Assembly: GCA_028583405.1 (NCBI GenBank)
Contig: CM053259.1
Coordinates: 17,831,594-17,895,593 of the forward strand
DNA length: 64,000 nt
Direction of reading: 5' to 3'
Origin: Pogonophryne albipinna
Taxonomy: Eukaryota > Chordata > Actinopteri > Perciformes > Artedidraconidae
The notes beneath the pieces are model-generated. The model was given only the letters and a program-made list of their open reading frames with translations, made no database searches and was not told the DNA's origin. The position numbers were made by a program, and so were the translations under genes. Each line of letters begins with the position of its first letter. Position 1 is the stretch's first letter. Shown here one piece after another: positions 1 to 23,100 of the stretch.

Positions 1-819
1 GGCGTTACACATAGAGATAATGACAACAACGTATTGCATGACTAGCAACCTTCACACAACAATTCAGCATTAAAAGTTTGAATTGTTGGTTTTGTCACGG
101 TTTTAATCTGTTTTATCGTTGTAACACTGGGAACACTGACATCAAACACATTGTAAAGGAAGTTTTCCAGCTGTTAATTCGTGGCCAAATTAACCAGCTC
201 CAGAGACGTAAATATACATAATTATGGGTGGTCTGAATTAATTTCACTCAGAAACCACCTTCACAAATCACCTTTTACCACAACTCTCAAAGTGTTCCCC
301 ATATCAATACAAAGCATATCTGGGGAGAATGTTCCCATAGTGAAAGTGTCAACATACTATGTTGACAAATGTCTTCTCCTACCTGTCCAGTAACCATTAC
401 ATTTAGTAGTAGAGTGCTAAATGTAGGGCAACTTGTCGTAGGATAAAGGTGTAAAAAGCTTTGGATTGAGATTTTAATTTCCTTTTTACAACATCAGATT
501 GAGCTTTTCTCTATCATGAGTCAAGTTGTTATAACTGTGTAACTAATTGAGTGATTGGCATTTCTATCTAGGTTAGAATCCTTGGATCAGTTCTATTTGT
601 ACATGTTAAAAGCATTAACAAGCAATACAAAGTGTGTATTTAATGTGACCATGCCTGATTATTATAGTGTTGTTTTACATGTATGTATTGTTCAAATAAC
701 TGGAATGACCAGAACATTTCTATGTTAGAAAATATATTTGTGGAGTGTCATCAGTAAACAGCCATTATTTGACTGCAGCTTTGACTGACTGCTAATAACA
801 ATACTTTTTGATTTTACAG
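1..819. other. Non-coding start of window, upstream of or within the 5' part of nutf2l
   Basis: AT-rich sequence with no convincing exon, RNA gene or repeat boundary. The first coding exon of the next gene is preceded by a good acceptor (tract ending in tttacag at 819), so at least one 5' UTR exon must lie in this stretch or left of the window. I could not place it. Confidence 0.5.
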
Positions 820-835
820 ATCCAAAGCTTCACAG

Positions 836-2085
836 ATGGCTTGCGAAAAGGAAATATGGCAAAAGATTGGGGAGGGCTTTGTCCAAGAATATTACAACCA
901 GTTTGACAATACCAACAGGACAGGACTGGGTAACCTTTATGTAAGTTTGTTCATTCTCAATTAAATTATTGCCTGTATTATGGATAATATCAACACTTAT
1001 AAACCAAATATCCACTAACGTTACATTCATAGTTGAAGTTACTGTTGTAAATACTGTGATTCGTGGTCAAATAAACATTATGTTATTGTAATTTCCTCAG
1101 GCTCCTGATTCCTGTTTGACATGGGAGGGTTCACCTTTTCAAGGGCGAGAAGCTATCTCTGGCAAATTAGCAGTAAGTGCTTATTTTTCATTAATTCATA
1201 CAAACGTTTAAAAAGTAGCCTTTCCTGACATGTTATAAGTATCAGAAATGAGGAGCAAAACAGTTTCCAGACTGGAAACTTCATATCAAAGCATCCCGTT
1301 TTTGTTATTGTACACTATTAATAAATGCTATTGTTCCCCATTTACAGAACCTGCCTTTCAAGCGTATTAAACACATTATCACAGAACAAGACTTCCAACC
1401 CACGGTAGACTGTTGTATCCTGATCATGGTGTTTGGACAGTTGCAGGTGAGCTTGAACATTTTTGTAGATAACCTTGGGTCTGCATATGTTTAAAAAGTA
1501 AGCTGTAGACAATCTCTTGTCTGAAACAGAGCAATGCGCTGTGGAAACACTTGCAGTAATTTCCTTCTAATATATATTACTAAAATAGGCTATATAAATA
1601 TAGTGGTATTTTATATACATTTCTCTAGAGTGTTGTTGTTTTTTTGTCTTTTGATATGATGATGAACAAATTATGAGTTTTTTGTAGTTTACATATAATG
1701 CACATTTCGCCAAAGGATAATATATATTTAAGTTGTAATTATGCTTCTGGATATAAATAACATTTTGTTGATTGACCTGCTACATCTGATTGCCTTTGCT
1801 ACTATAGTCCAAACAACTGTGTTAATTTACAAAAACATAACATTGAATATTTCATGTATGGTTACAGAAAAGATCTTGTGTGATGTGTATAATACATTTC
1901 TGCTTCAGTAGAAATTGGAGTATGATCGTTGTGCTCACAAATACTTCTCAACTGCTTTTTTTTAACAGGTAGATGATGATCTACCAATGGCCTTTCATCA
2001 AGTGTTTATGCTGAAGTGCCAAAACGGCGCATGGGCGTGCACAAATGATGTGTTCAGGTTGGGGATTCACAACATACCGGTGTAG
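836..2085 (+). CDS. nutf2l: Nuclear transport factor 2-like protein (NTF2 fold), 130 aa, 4 coding exons
   Basis: Coding exons are 836-940, 1101-1172, 1348-1446 and 1969-2085; all introns are GT-AG and phase 0, giving 130 aa against 127 for human NTF2. The start reads [15 protein letters not shown], aligning with the NTF2 N-terminus, and LTWEG at residues 41-45 is the family signature. NTF2 is a homodimer that carries Ran-GDP into the nucleus through FG nucleoporins. The residues known to contact Ran in rat/human NTF2 (Glu42, Asp92, Asp94) correspond here to Glu44, Asp94 and Asp96 and are all present, so Ran binding looks intact. Divergence from the very conserved canonical NTF2, including at the C-terminus (RLGIHNIPV), points to the fish paralogue nutf2l rather than nutf2. 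The exon at 836 has an acceptor directly upstream, so a non-coding first exon exists further left. Confidence 0.9.
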
Positions 2086-2264
2086 CGATCTGGATTTGTT
2101 GGTTCACACGGTTCACACACATTGATATCCAGCTCAGAGTTCATTTAATAGTCATGCTGTCATTCCAAACACAAAGGGAAATATGAAAAATTCCTCCACA
2201 TACTCACATCATCAAACGGCATGCTATTTGTTAAAGATTTCATTTTAAATTGCATTCCTTTTCA

Positions 2265-2271
2265 ATTAAAG
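2265..2271 (+). promoter_or_regulatory. Candidate polyadenylation signal of nutf2l
   Basis: ATTAAA-type hexamer about 180 bases after the stop codon, in a T-rich context and followed by a T-rich tract near 2300. It leaves only about 340 bases before the start codon of the next gene on the same strand. Confidence 0.4.
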
Positions 2272-2605
2272 AATTTATCATTCTGAAAGACTGACTGATT
2301 TTTTTTCTTGTTCTACTTGTTTTTGCAAATGAGAAAGACTGCGGTATGATGATTTTAGAAGAGTTATTAAAGACGATTCATACTGCCGTTAGGCTTTTAT
2401 TTTTGTGGTTTTATAATGTAGCATGTCTTCTGTATGAACACTAGAGGCGCTACACTCCCTCTGATTCAGTTTAAAGGGTTAGTCAACAAAGCTACAGCTG
2501 CTGTGTTCACTGTCCACACAAGGTTATGAGACGGAGTAACAGATAAAAGCACCACGTTTAGCACCCCGAATGACATCGACAGTGAAATAATAATCTTCTC
2601 AGGAA

Positions 2606-6266
<3,661 letters not shown>

Positions 6267-6977
6267 AAAGGAAATAAGATTCTGTTACATTTTTTGTTAC
6301 ATTTGACTATTTATTTATTTTGTTAAAGCAGTTTATCAGGACGATAACTGGTCCCAAGGTGGATAGAACGGCAAACGCAACGCTCTGGGGGGTCCATACG
6401 ATCATTTTCTGATAATGATGAGGCAATAGCCCCGCCTCTCCCCACCTCTGCTGCTCACCCCCGCGTCAAAGTAAACTGCACACTGAATTCAGATTATTTA
6501 TCTTTCTCTCGATATGGACATAAACGCGAGTGAAGTCTAATCTGACAGGACGGAGACACCTCTCAAACTACCTAAACTAGTTATAAATATTTTTACTGTC
6601 GGCCGGGTCACTCATTACTGGATCAGCTGCTGCATGAAACAGACACTGACGCTGTCTGAAGAGAGGGAGGAAAAAGAGAGGCTCCATGTATTTTATTATT
6701 ATATTATATAGATTCGTTATTCATTTGTTTTAAAGCTCAATAAATAACAAAGAAGATCTTTGACCGGCACTTTTATAATTTTGTCCGGAAGATTTAAACT
6801 TTAATACACGTTGACTGGCGAAAAACTCTGCCCGCGGAGAATAAACAGAAGGGCAACCATGCTTCTTCGCTGCTTTTGTGGAGGAAGTTACAGCGCCACG
6901 TACAGGCTCCTGCATATGTACTGCAGCTTCTCCAGCGGTTGGAGCTAAACGGAGCTGTCTCGTGTGGACAGACACTA
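6267..6977. other. rrm2b 3' UTR and spacer
   Basis: Follows the rrm2b stop. A candidate polyadenylation signal (AATAAA) lies at about 6738-6744. From about 6360 the sequence becomes GC-richer with scattered direct and inverted motifs typical of fish repeats; I found no gene. Longer open frames on the - strand at 6730-7364 run through repetitive sequence and match nothing I recognise. Confidence 0.4.
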
Positions 6978-7866
6978 GGCTTGTTTGAGACGCGTTGCGG
7001 CTCGCCTCGAAAGTAGACGAGAATAGCCGGTCGCAGCCGGGGGAGGTCTCAAAAAGCTTGCCTGAAGTCGGACAGCTCGGAGTCGGCTTCGTCTTCTTCT
7101 TCTCCTCTCTGTTTTTTGGCGGATTGCAAACAGCTTGAAGGTGCATACTGCCACCTCCGGAGTCGGCTTGACTCGGTTTGCATTTATAAAGAATGCACAC
7201 ATGTGTTTAATCGTTAATGTCAGATATGTACTAAGTAAATACATTTGTTCCTGCTCAAGATTAGATTCAACTTTATTGTTATTGCACATATTACAGGAGA
7301 CAACGAAATGCAGTTTAGCTTCTAACCAGGTGCAACAAGCAGTAAAGTGAAAAGTAATGTACACAATAGACAGAATGAATTGAATGATGAATAAACAGTG
7401 AGGGGTATGACTACACTAGATATCAGCCTGTGAGCAGTATGAACAGTGTGTATGAATATGCTAAGATATATAAAGTATGAAAACGGTAAGCAGTGCAAGT
7501 ATAGTATCAAATATATAGATATTAATCTCATGATGATAAACATTGTGGAACAATGATGAAAAATGGGAATGGATGTGGCGACGTAAAACTGACACAAAAC
7601 AACAACAAACTTTTGCCGAGCCAATTGGGGAGTTTCATCAGCAGCACGGGGTAAAAACCACCAATGAGTGCTCAGCTCGAGATACCAGCGAGTCGTTTCC
7701 CACCTCGCCTCGCTCTCAAGGCTGCGGGCGTCTTTGTCCCGCGAGATTTCAACGTCTCATGTAGGCGGGACTCCAGAGCAAGTCGGACAAAATGACTAAC
7801 CATCATGCAACGCACTAGCAAGACGTTGATCGCAACTGCGCAGGTCTCGCTTGTCTCAAACAAGCC
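6978..7866. mobile_element. Candidate non-autonomous DNA element with 14-bp inverted ends
   Basis: GGCTTGTTTGAGAC at 6978-6991 is repeated in perfect inverted form (GTCTCAAACAAGCC) at 7853-7866, and each end is flanked by TA. The interior contains a stretch near 7262-7400 (ACTTTATTGTTATTGCACA followed by ACGAAATGCAGTTTAGC) that I know as a recurrent dispersed fish repeat tail, so this may be a nest of two elements. No transposase frame is visible. Superfamily not assigned. Confidence 0.45.
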
Positions 7867-8817
7867 TACTATCCGGTGAATGTTGCGTGTGGACGGAATC
7901 ATGGAACTACAAAGGACAAATTAATGATTGAAAGGTTAAAGCTGCACTCGTCCTGCAGACATTTACAACTCTTGGGGAATAGGGATTATTACACCTGGAG
8001 TTAATTATCAGCAAATATTGTTTGCAAAGTGACAAACTAATGGATCCTTCAAGGCCTACTCATGGTTTTTCTTTTTTTACCTTGTTGGCGTACCAGTTTG
8101 GTTACTCAACTTTATGTATTGATATACTGTAGTTTCATACAAACCTGGTGCCTAAAATTCTTCACATGCACGAATTTAACGAAAACTATAATAACATGTT
8201 AAAAATCTGTTTAAAAAAAAAAGATAAACAAACACTGGGGATAAGAAATTATGACAACAATTTTTAAATCTAAGACTATAATATCACTCCAAAATTAAAA
8301 GCCAGGGTTAAAGAAAGGTTTTCATTTATTTTCACAATATAGAAATCTTGCTATTTATAGCCGAAGGCAGTCTAACTCCACAGTTAAACATGAATGTGTG
8401 GTGATGAGTGATTATTCTGAACCTCATTGGAAATGTAAAGATGGTTAATATTATATTTAATATGTTTTATGGAGATGCAGTTCTGGCAACTGGCCTTTTA
8501 TGGTGGATTGTTAAAACATGTTGTCATTTTTATTGTACAATAAAAAATGTTTTTTTGTAAAAACTGAAATGTCCTTTTTTGTTATCAAAATGTATTTGTG
8601 ATGAATGTTCAGCTACAGCTATCAAAGAGTCACATTTATTTCACAAATAATGTTGAGATTCAAATGCTCACAATAAATCAGTGTCATATACTGCGTAATG
8701 TAGTTTTATAGTGATTTATCCATCAGATTACATTAGCCACTCCTCCGTTAGCATACGGATGTTGGTAATGATAGCTGACAGCAGTGAGCTAGCGCTAGTG
8801 TTTCGTGATTTGGAAAG
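7867..8817. other. Spacer and probable mtdh promoter / 5' UTR
   Basis: AT-rich, no open frame of note and no recognised repeat boundaries. The last roughly 100 bases before 8818 should be mtdh 5' UTR; no TATA box or clear core promoter element could be picked out. Confidence 0.4.
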
Positions 8818-14700
<5,883 letters not shown>

Positions 14701-17100
14701 CAGGAAACATGAGGTCACATCACAGGTCCATCTAAAACATATGCAAATGATTGTAAAATGTGTCACATGCAATAATTACAAGGTACAGAGTTTCTTTCTG
14801 AGCTACATTAACAGTTTAACTACCAATACAAAGAGAGAACAAGCAGTGAACATCCCCTGCTTGGCTAAATACAGTGATGAACCGTGGTCCTGTGGACTTA
14901 AATCTTAACTAATTTGCACTATTTGCTACACTGCGACCAAAGTGGAGTTTCAGGCAAGGTGGAAAGTGGAGGTACATGCTTATGTAATTATTTGTATGGC
15001 ATCAATAGTGTTATTCCCTCCAAGAGTGTATGTTTTAACCCAAAAAAAGAAACAAAATACGGGTTTTATTTTAATTTGTTGTTATGTGAACATTTAAGTT
15101 GCAAGATAAGCATACATTTTGCTCCCCAGAATATTGCACTTTGTTTTGTTTGACAGTGTCTGCCCTTGTATCAATTACTGAAATGTGTGTGAGGATAGGT
15201 TCAGATTTTTTCATTTTAGTACAACACTTCCATACCTGTACGGATATTGATAGAAAGTTGAGGGTTGCTGTAATCGGACCCCCTTTGTGTGCTGGCCATG
15301 ATGCGATACCCTTAAAAAGCTGCAAAGTTAGAAACACAAATCCACACTTATTGTTCTGGGCAAAATATCAATCTAGATTATCTGAAGCTAGCATGAGGCT
15401 TAAGCTTTTTTTTTATTTTCCGAAGTCATGGCTTTATTAGTACAACATTCAGCCTTTGTGTTTGCCACGTTTCTGAGGTGTGAGTTATACTTCCTGACAG
15501 TCAGAGCTACAAAACCCTGACAATAAAACTACATACGACTGCCCTGACAAAGGCATTCTCCGACTGCTGAAGCACTAGTTTTGGCACAACTTTAGCCAGC
15601 ATTTTTGTACATTGTTAGTCAATCTATGAAGGTATCACTACATAGACGGTATGGAAAGAAGATATTATTATAGTGACCTATTACTCTTTCAACGTACATT
15701 TGAGTGTTGTGTTAAGATAGGTCTGTCTATCCTTTAAGTAACATCTCCTAAAACTAAAACATTTGAGCACCAACACTTGTTTCCTGTAGGCTGTGTAGTT
15801 TATAAAAGCTGCTTTTAAGAAGAAGGGCAGCTGTTATCAGGTTGTTTCACAGCAGAAAATAAAAAATGTTGGCCTTAGAAACCTCTCCACCTCTTCACTG
15901 TCCTTAAGAGCGGTGGTAGTATGTCCCGTCCTATCATACCGTCTCCACAATATGGTTCAATACACCGAGGCCTGAAACTGTGATGACGAGTTTGAGCACA
16001 GACGTCTGAACAAATATTAATGCATCAGATTTTGATCAGCTCAGATTATTTCTTCGATAGAGAGCACAGTAACTGATATGAACCACCAGGGGGCAATGTA
16101 TTGTGAAGAAGAGCAGTTGTGGGAATATCCCATAAAGCAGTCAAAATATTGAGTACCCTCCGTCCACATTTATCATTTTGATTGTGTCTGTCTTTATCCG
16201 ACTAGACTGTGCGTTCATTTTTTAGAGACAGAATGGTCCTTTCTGCTTTTTTAAAAACGTTTTCTTCCAGTTTTTGTGCTAGAAAAAGCCACGCCATATG
16301 TACAGATTGTAAGGGCTTTTTCCAGTCCTGTGATTGCACTGTGCTAAAGGCTATATTCAGTTCCTTTTTATGTCAAGACATTGTTTTTTACTTATTTTTT
16401 GCAGAATGTAAAATGTGAAATTCCTTTTGATTAACCTAACTCCCCCGGATTTACGATGGGGATTTTTTTTACATAAATTAAGAATGAAGACGTACGTAAA
16501 GATATGATATGGAGCAGCTTTAATTCAACATCGAAGTTGTTTTTAAACAAGACAAACACAATTACACATATTCAAGGAATTCAATTCCATTGCCTTAACC
16601 TGTAGTTGTATAGAACGTGCATGTTTTTATAGTTTTCAACCAATTGCAAGCTTTGATGTCTGAAATTAATTTCATCTTGCATGACTTTGATAAAAGTACT
16701 TGTGTACACAAAAAGAAATGAATGATCTCTTGCTTTAACTGTTGGTACCACTCAGTGTATATAATCAAAGAGCTTTTTTTTAATGAGACAAGTGGCAGCT
16801 TTTTTCTTTGGGAATCCAACAACAGACACTAACATGAGTCTGTTGTTGGAGGTCGGAGAGGCTTTGTGCATCGAGGTGTTGATCAGCATATATTAGTGAA
16901 GCTGATGGAACAAAATGATACTTCGCTGTGGCTTCAGGCGCCCTTTTGTGTTTCATTTCTACTGATGATTAAATGGATTTAATCAATGTATTTATATAAT
17001 TGTCTCTAGCACATTGTTATGTGAATGATTTGGTTTATTAAGGAGATACAAAATGATATTTCTATGTTTGTTTGGTACAAATAAATGAGAATTGCTTGAT
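14701..17100 (+). other. mtdh 3' UTR (probable)
   Basis: AT-rich, gene-free sequence after the mtdh stop. Candidate polyadenylation hexamers occur at about 15521 (CAATAAAACT), 15859 (AAATAAAAAATG) and 17079 (ACAAATAAATGAG). Which of them is used cannot be told from sequence alone. Human MTDH also has a long 3' UTR. Confidence 0.45.
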
Positions 17101-19900
17101 ATCACATTGTCATAGAGATGCATCTTTTGTCTTGTAATGCTGACACAACCTATAAAATGTGTTAAACCAGTGAGGGAATTTACACACAACAACACGTAAT
17201 TATCATTTTCACCTTTCCTTAACAGGATATTGAAACCTCAATGTTTGAAATCAGAGAGATCTGGGGATTTAATCACACACATATTCCTCACACAACAGGA
17301 AAATCTGGCCAGATATTTTTTTAAACAATTGAAAAATGCAGAACTTTGTTGCTTCTTGTGTAGTGTGTACCCCACATAAAGCCGACTTACCAACACTAGT
17401 TTGTGTCTCTTTTCTTGAGGCTTAAAGCTTTAGAGTAACACAACAAAATGATATATTAAAAAGAGGGCTTGAGGATAAAATGTTTATATTCATAGATGAC
17501 TTTGACTTTTACATCCAGAGCTCCTCAGGCTAATTATATGGTTGTATATGTTGTCCTGCACTGATGATTCTGCCACCTTTTAATCATGTTTTAATGCCAA
17601 GATAAACTTAAAGAAGGACTAGGGGGTATTTTAATGCAGCAGAAAACCACACGCAAGCCATTCTTATACAAACGTTATTTTCTTCCACTGGTCTCTAGTT
17701 TTTATGTATTCTGTCAAACTAATCCCAAATCTATGATTAATCAAATAAGAGGACTCGCTATGTTTATGTTTATTTAGGATCCCCAGTAGCTTTTGCTCTT
17801 GACAAAAGCTACTCTTCCTGGGGTCCGACACTTAAAACATCATTAACAACATCATCAACAATGTCATCCACTTTCAACATCAAACTCAGCCAAGGATGAG
17901 TGCACAAGACAGCCACCAGTGTTATGGTGAACATCTGTGTCAGCAGCCAGCCCCTGGTAGCAGTGCCCCCCCTGTGAGGCCAAATCGCTGCCCAAGTCAA
18001 TGTAGTGAGGCAGTCGCATGGCACGCTCAAATCCTGACCTCCTTCATCTCATCAGCCTCTCCATCTCCTAAATCTCAGCTCTTTTAGGATTTACCCGTTT
18101 TTAATCTCCCAAAAACTCTCACTGTCCATTCACCTTCACTTTAGGGGGATATCAGGTTTTTTTCTCTATTCTTCCCTGCCAGAGGATTATTGTACCCTCT
18201 TTCTTGTTTGTTCATATGACAGTCAGATATATTAATAGTAAAGGTCACTCTCTAATGGATGGTACTGCAGTTGCTCAAAGCCCTGCTAAAAAAATCACTC
18301 GCTAATGCCGTTTAAAAAAAAGATTCATCAAAGGTCCCTGTGTCTGAAACCCATAGGCTTCACATATTGCAATGCTGAACCAAGTTAGTATATTGTTGTG
18401 AAATTATACAGCCGAACTAACAAACCAGTTCACCCAAACACTGGCTTTGGGATTGTTTTGCAGCAGGTCTGAGAAAAAAAGATTAAAAGGCTTTGTCGTT
18501 ATGTCAGAGCTCTCTACTCCAGTTTAATATTTCATAAAAACTCTCTTTGATGGAAACGGGTTGAAGCTGAAGAAAATGGACCATCAGCTTGAGATGTCCT
18601 CTTCAGATTGTGTTCCAGCATTTAAAGAGGTGGCAGTTTGGTCAGTATCGAGAAATCGAGTATCGAGTATCGAGAAAATACCCTTAGACTCCAGAGGGTT
18701 AAGTCATGGCAGGAGAGGAAAATCCCCTAATGTGACGATGATGCGGTCCACCCACCAGAGCTTAGTGTGTGGTCACCGGCCCATCTGTCAGGCCTGATCC
18801 TGGATGTTTGCTCCGACAGAGAGAGAAACTGACATGAAATTAGAGATGTGCCTCTTGTTCAAACACGGCATTAATACACAGCAATCTTTAGTCATTTACA
18901 TTGAGACAGATATTCAAAAAGAATGGTGACATCTCAGTAGGTTTCATTGTATTACCTTATGTCAAGAATATATCGATTTATAAAAACAGGACACTGATTG
19001 GTCATCCGGCCTAATTTTAAGAGTATGTCCTTTGCTTTATGAAAAGTGTAACAGTTGCATGAGGGCACAGAAATATTGACCCGTTACACAGGTTTCACTA
19101 TTTATTATAGTTTTTAAATACAATATGAACATCACAGTAACATTATAGTTGTATAACACACTTTCTGGCAACAAAACTGAACCCCAAAGATGCATCCAAC
19201 TTGACAACAATACATCCAGAGATACCACATATGTATCCACAAAAATACAACCACAAAATGCAAGTGTGTCCATGGGTGTACAAGATTTGAAATCAATGTT
19301 TTATTCGCAAGAATAGAGGACTGATCTTCCACATTTGTTAACCCTCTCTTCTTTCTCTTCTCTGTAGGCCTACTGTGTGCAGTATTCCAAGGGTGACACA
19401 ATATATCATTCTAGAAACTCCTAAAAATCACTCTTAAACACAAGTTAATGCAGGATTATACATCATATAAAGATAACATCAGATTAGAAGGTTTTAAAAC
19501 TAGATTTAACTTTACTAAAACATGGCCTCATGATGAAGTGAATCTAGAACCGACTTGAGACCCATTTCTATTGTGCATAAATAGTGCATTTTCTCAAAGA
19601 AAACATAGTCACAATTTGTCAAGGTCCACAATTTAGCCCTGACACACTGATGATATACAGGAAAAAGGACTGATTGAGTGTTGAGCACACACTGTACCAA
19701 TCACATCCAGGGAAAAGGCAATGGTAATGTTTTGACAGTCACACATTTTCGGGGGTGCTTCATTGTAACAGTAAAGTAGGCCAAATTATTCAATTTCTCC
19801 CAGTAACAAACGGTCCCCAGAGGAAATGCGTGAGTAAGTGTGTGACAGCATCATGTAATAGCGGAATTGAAATATGTTGTTTGCATCCCTCGGTGAAAAT
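17101..19900. other. Spacer between mtdh and laptm4b
   Basis: No gene seen. It includes a LINE-like tail motif at 17777-17825 and otherwise unremarkable AT-rich DNA. Short open frames here (for example 18561-18797 and 19037-19401) have no recognisable domain or splice context. Confidence 0.4.
17777..17825. repeat. Dispersed-repeat stem-loop (fish LINE-tail-like)
   Basis: GGATCCCCAGTAGCTTTTG is followed by a short loop and CAAAAGCTACTcttCCTGGGGTCC, an 11-bp perfect stem (AGTAGCTTTTG / CAAAAGCTACT) extended by CCCCA/TGGGG. I recognise this as a common dispersed fish repeat related to LINE 3' ends; the exact family is not assigned. Confidence 0.45.
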
Positions 19901-19904
19901 CCTG

Positions 19905-19914
19905 GTCACGTGAC
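19905..19914 (+). promoter_or_regulatory. Perfect CLEAR-type palindrome upstream of laptm4b
   Basis: GTCACGTGAC, the ideal CLEAR element bound by TFEB/TFE3/MITF at lysosomal genes, sits about 200 bases upstream of the laptm4b start codon in the presumptive promoter. laptm4b encodes a lysosomal membrane protein, so the target makes biological sense. Confidence 0.65.
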
Positions 19915-20111
19915 TCCGGGATGAGCCAGATTAAGGCTCTGCTTGTTGCCAGTCCTCCTCCACCAGCGGAAACATCCGAACATCGTCTGACATACACTCG
20001 ATGTGGCGGAACTAGAAGCGGTCCGTATTTTTTTTAGGACACTTAAATATTGAATAATTCATTTTCGGCGGCATTCATGAAATAACTTGAAATTCATAGC
20101 AGGATAACACC

Positions 20112-23100
20112 ATGATTTCGCCGTGGGACCGGTGGTACTCGACGAGCTGCTGCCTCTGCTGCCATGTACGGACGGGCACCATTATTCTGGGAATATGGTA
20201 TATGGTAAGTAAGGTGTTTCACTCGATGTCAGGTGCAAAATGACAACAAATAGGGCTAAAAATGTAGAAAATTAGATGCACGTTTCATGTGAGTTTTACC
20301 ACAATAAAGCTATGTTAGCTAGCTTCTGCTGTTTTTTCCACTTGTTTATCGCTTTCACTCATTTGGGAATTGCCATTTTGAGGATCCCCTCGGTTTAAAG
20401 AGCAATGTAACGGAATTTAACTACGTTGCTAGTTTATAAACCGCCAACTGACTGCTATTTCCTTTATATATTTATTTTTTAATAACCATATAACAACATG
20501 TATTGTCTAGCACAGTTTGTAGCCGTTATTAATTCAAGTTTTGACGTTACACTTTTTGTTGTGCTGAAATAAAATCACCATAACATCCCATAGGTTTTTT
20601 CCCTACATTTGTATTTTAGTTTGTTTCAGTTTAGGACCACAGGATAACATAAAGTTTTAAACATAATGCAATAAGCCTGTTAAATCCCTGACCTTTCGTA
20701 ACCGTTAGTCCCCCTCTCTCTGTGACCCTACTACTAAACAACTCTGTGTTCAAAGAGAGCCAAGGCCTCACAAAGAAACACACTGTTACCGCCATACCAT
20801 GCTTTTACTTTCCACAGGGACATAAATAAGACTTATGTGGTCATTGCTGCTAATAAAGCTGGTTGGACAGATGATTTACTGCACCTGTCAGTTCACCAAA
20901 TACCATATAGGGCCAGGCTATCAATGTGACTGCTCAAACAATTGTCAGTGTTTGATACAAATTGTGATAATCAAGTCGTCTTTTTATTCACTTCCAGCAT
21001 CTCTAATCGGATGATTTACTGCTTTCCACTGCCATTATTGGGAATTAAATGTATTTATTTGGATGTTGGACTGGAATTTGCACAAAACCAGCCATTTCAA
21101 TATGTGACCTTGGGCTCTTTGAATTTGGGATTTGTGGCCATTTTATTTCATTTCTATTCAGAAACATAATAATTGAGGAATTTAATAGTTCAAAAATAAT
21201 AGCCAGTTGCAGTCCTAATCAATTTTTCATGAAGCTATAGGACATTTGTCCAGTAGATCTAACCACACAGTTGGTCTTTATCAAATCAGAGTAACTCAAT
21301 TCAAAAACCTTGTCTAATAATCCTTTACCTAACCCGAGATTACTTTTCCATTTGTATTACTTTCATCCAACTCCAAGAAGGAACCCTGATCCACCTGATC
21401 AAATTATCTGAAAGTTAATCCGAGAACGTACAAATGAATAACTCTGCTATGATATGTAATATTGATCTTTGTTTCCCCACAGCTCATCAATGCGGTGGTT
21501 CTACTCATCTTGTTGTCGGCTCTCAATGACCCGGTTCAATACCGCTACCACCTTACCAGCTCTGAGTTGGGGACTGACATCGATGTCATGGACGATGCAA
21601 GTGAGTGGAAATAATCCCCTTATTGTATCATATCTGACGCGTTACATTCTGTATATTTGATTAGACTTCCTCAATTAAATGTTCATGATGTATTATTATG
21701 ATTCTCTGTGTAAGATTTCATAGAAATAGTTTAAATTACTCTGAAGGGTTTAATTTTAATATTCAGTTTAAAAGGAAACTAATTGTGTCTGTATTTTACA
21801 AATTGTTTCTTCAAATGTCATTAAATATTCAATATAATTCATGTAATTACTTTAGTTGTCAACTTTACAGCATGGTCATTTCATTCAAACAGTGTGTTCA
21901 ACAGAAAAATACCACCACAATAACACAAAAGACAATTAATTCCAATTTTATTGCATGATATACGATTTCTGAGATAACAGGTCTACGAGTGACCCTAGTG
22001 ACATGTAATGGCGAAAACATTTCAACAACATAACAAAAGAAATCCCAAAATGTGACACTGTTGTCTTCGATGCATTCAGTCAACCAACACATGATCTCTT
22101 CTCTATACTTAAGTGGAATATTTTAAATCTCCCAATTGTTATTTTGGCACATATATCTAATAAGACTGTTAAGACAAATTCAAACGGTATCAACATTTTA
22201 CAGTAACTAACTACCAAAATCATCAGCATGTCCTTAAAGCGCTGTGTGTTTTTGCAGCTCTAAAATCCCTTTTCCTTTCTGCTCACCGCTTCTTTTTCCC
22301 AGAGTGCTGCTCTCAGCACAGACATAGCTGAGTAGGCCCGACTCCTCACAGAACAAATCAGTGTGCATGTGTATTTTCAGTATTTCCCCTCCAGCTGCTA
22401 TTATCATCACAGTCGCCTCTGGAACACCACAGTCTCTGTCACTAGCTACTCTGATTTAAAAACCCTGCTCCAGTTCTCTTTCTGATTAAAACGGCCATCT
22501 TGACTGATGGCATTGTTGATTGTGCAGCATCAGTCAAAGATTGTGAAACAGCCGGAAAAGATAGAGACAAGCTGATGTTGGGTTTTTGTAATAGGCAGGT
22601 GTCCAAACTCACTGTGACCATATGCAGAGATTTAATTAAACGTAGCTCAGATTGTGTAGATGACCTGTGTTGGGCGAAGGGTGGCAGTGCATCTATGTAT
22701 GCATGTATTTATTTATAGTATGTGTTAACATCTGTCCCTGTGTCTAGTGTGTTGCAAGGGATTAAGATGGTATGGTATCATCATTTCCTGGGTTTTAACA
22801 CAGTATCATTACTGAAATAATCACTGCTGCTCAGTCATGAGGATATAGAGAAGTTGCAATGAGTTTTTCATTATTTTTCTATGTTCAATCATTGAATTTG
22901 GTGTCATTCTTAATAATGCAGACAAAGATGACCAGAGATTCATTGATTATATTGTTTAGCTGTCAGTACTGTGTCTGATTACCAAGTTCCATAAGTGCCG
23001 ATGTTGCATAGTGATCCCTTTCACCAAACTGCACAAGGCAGACATCCTGTTTAACTTGATGTCCGTGAATCCCTCTTTGTTAGATTGAATTAAACTCAAT

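Noticed and set aside
6730..7364. Overlapping - strand frames of 156 and 129 aa
   Set aside because: They lie in repeat sequence around the 6978-7866 element, with no splice signals or recognisable domain.
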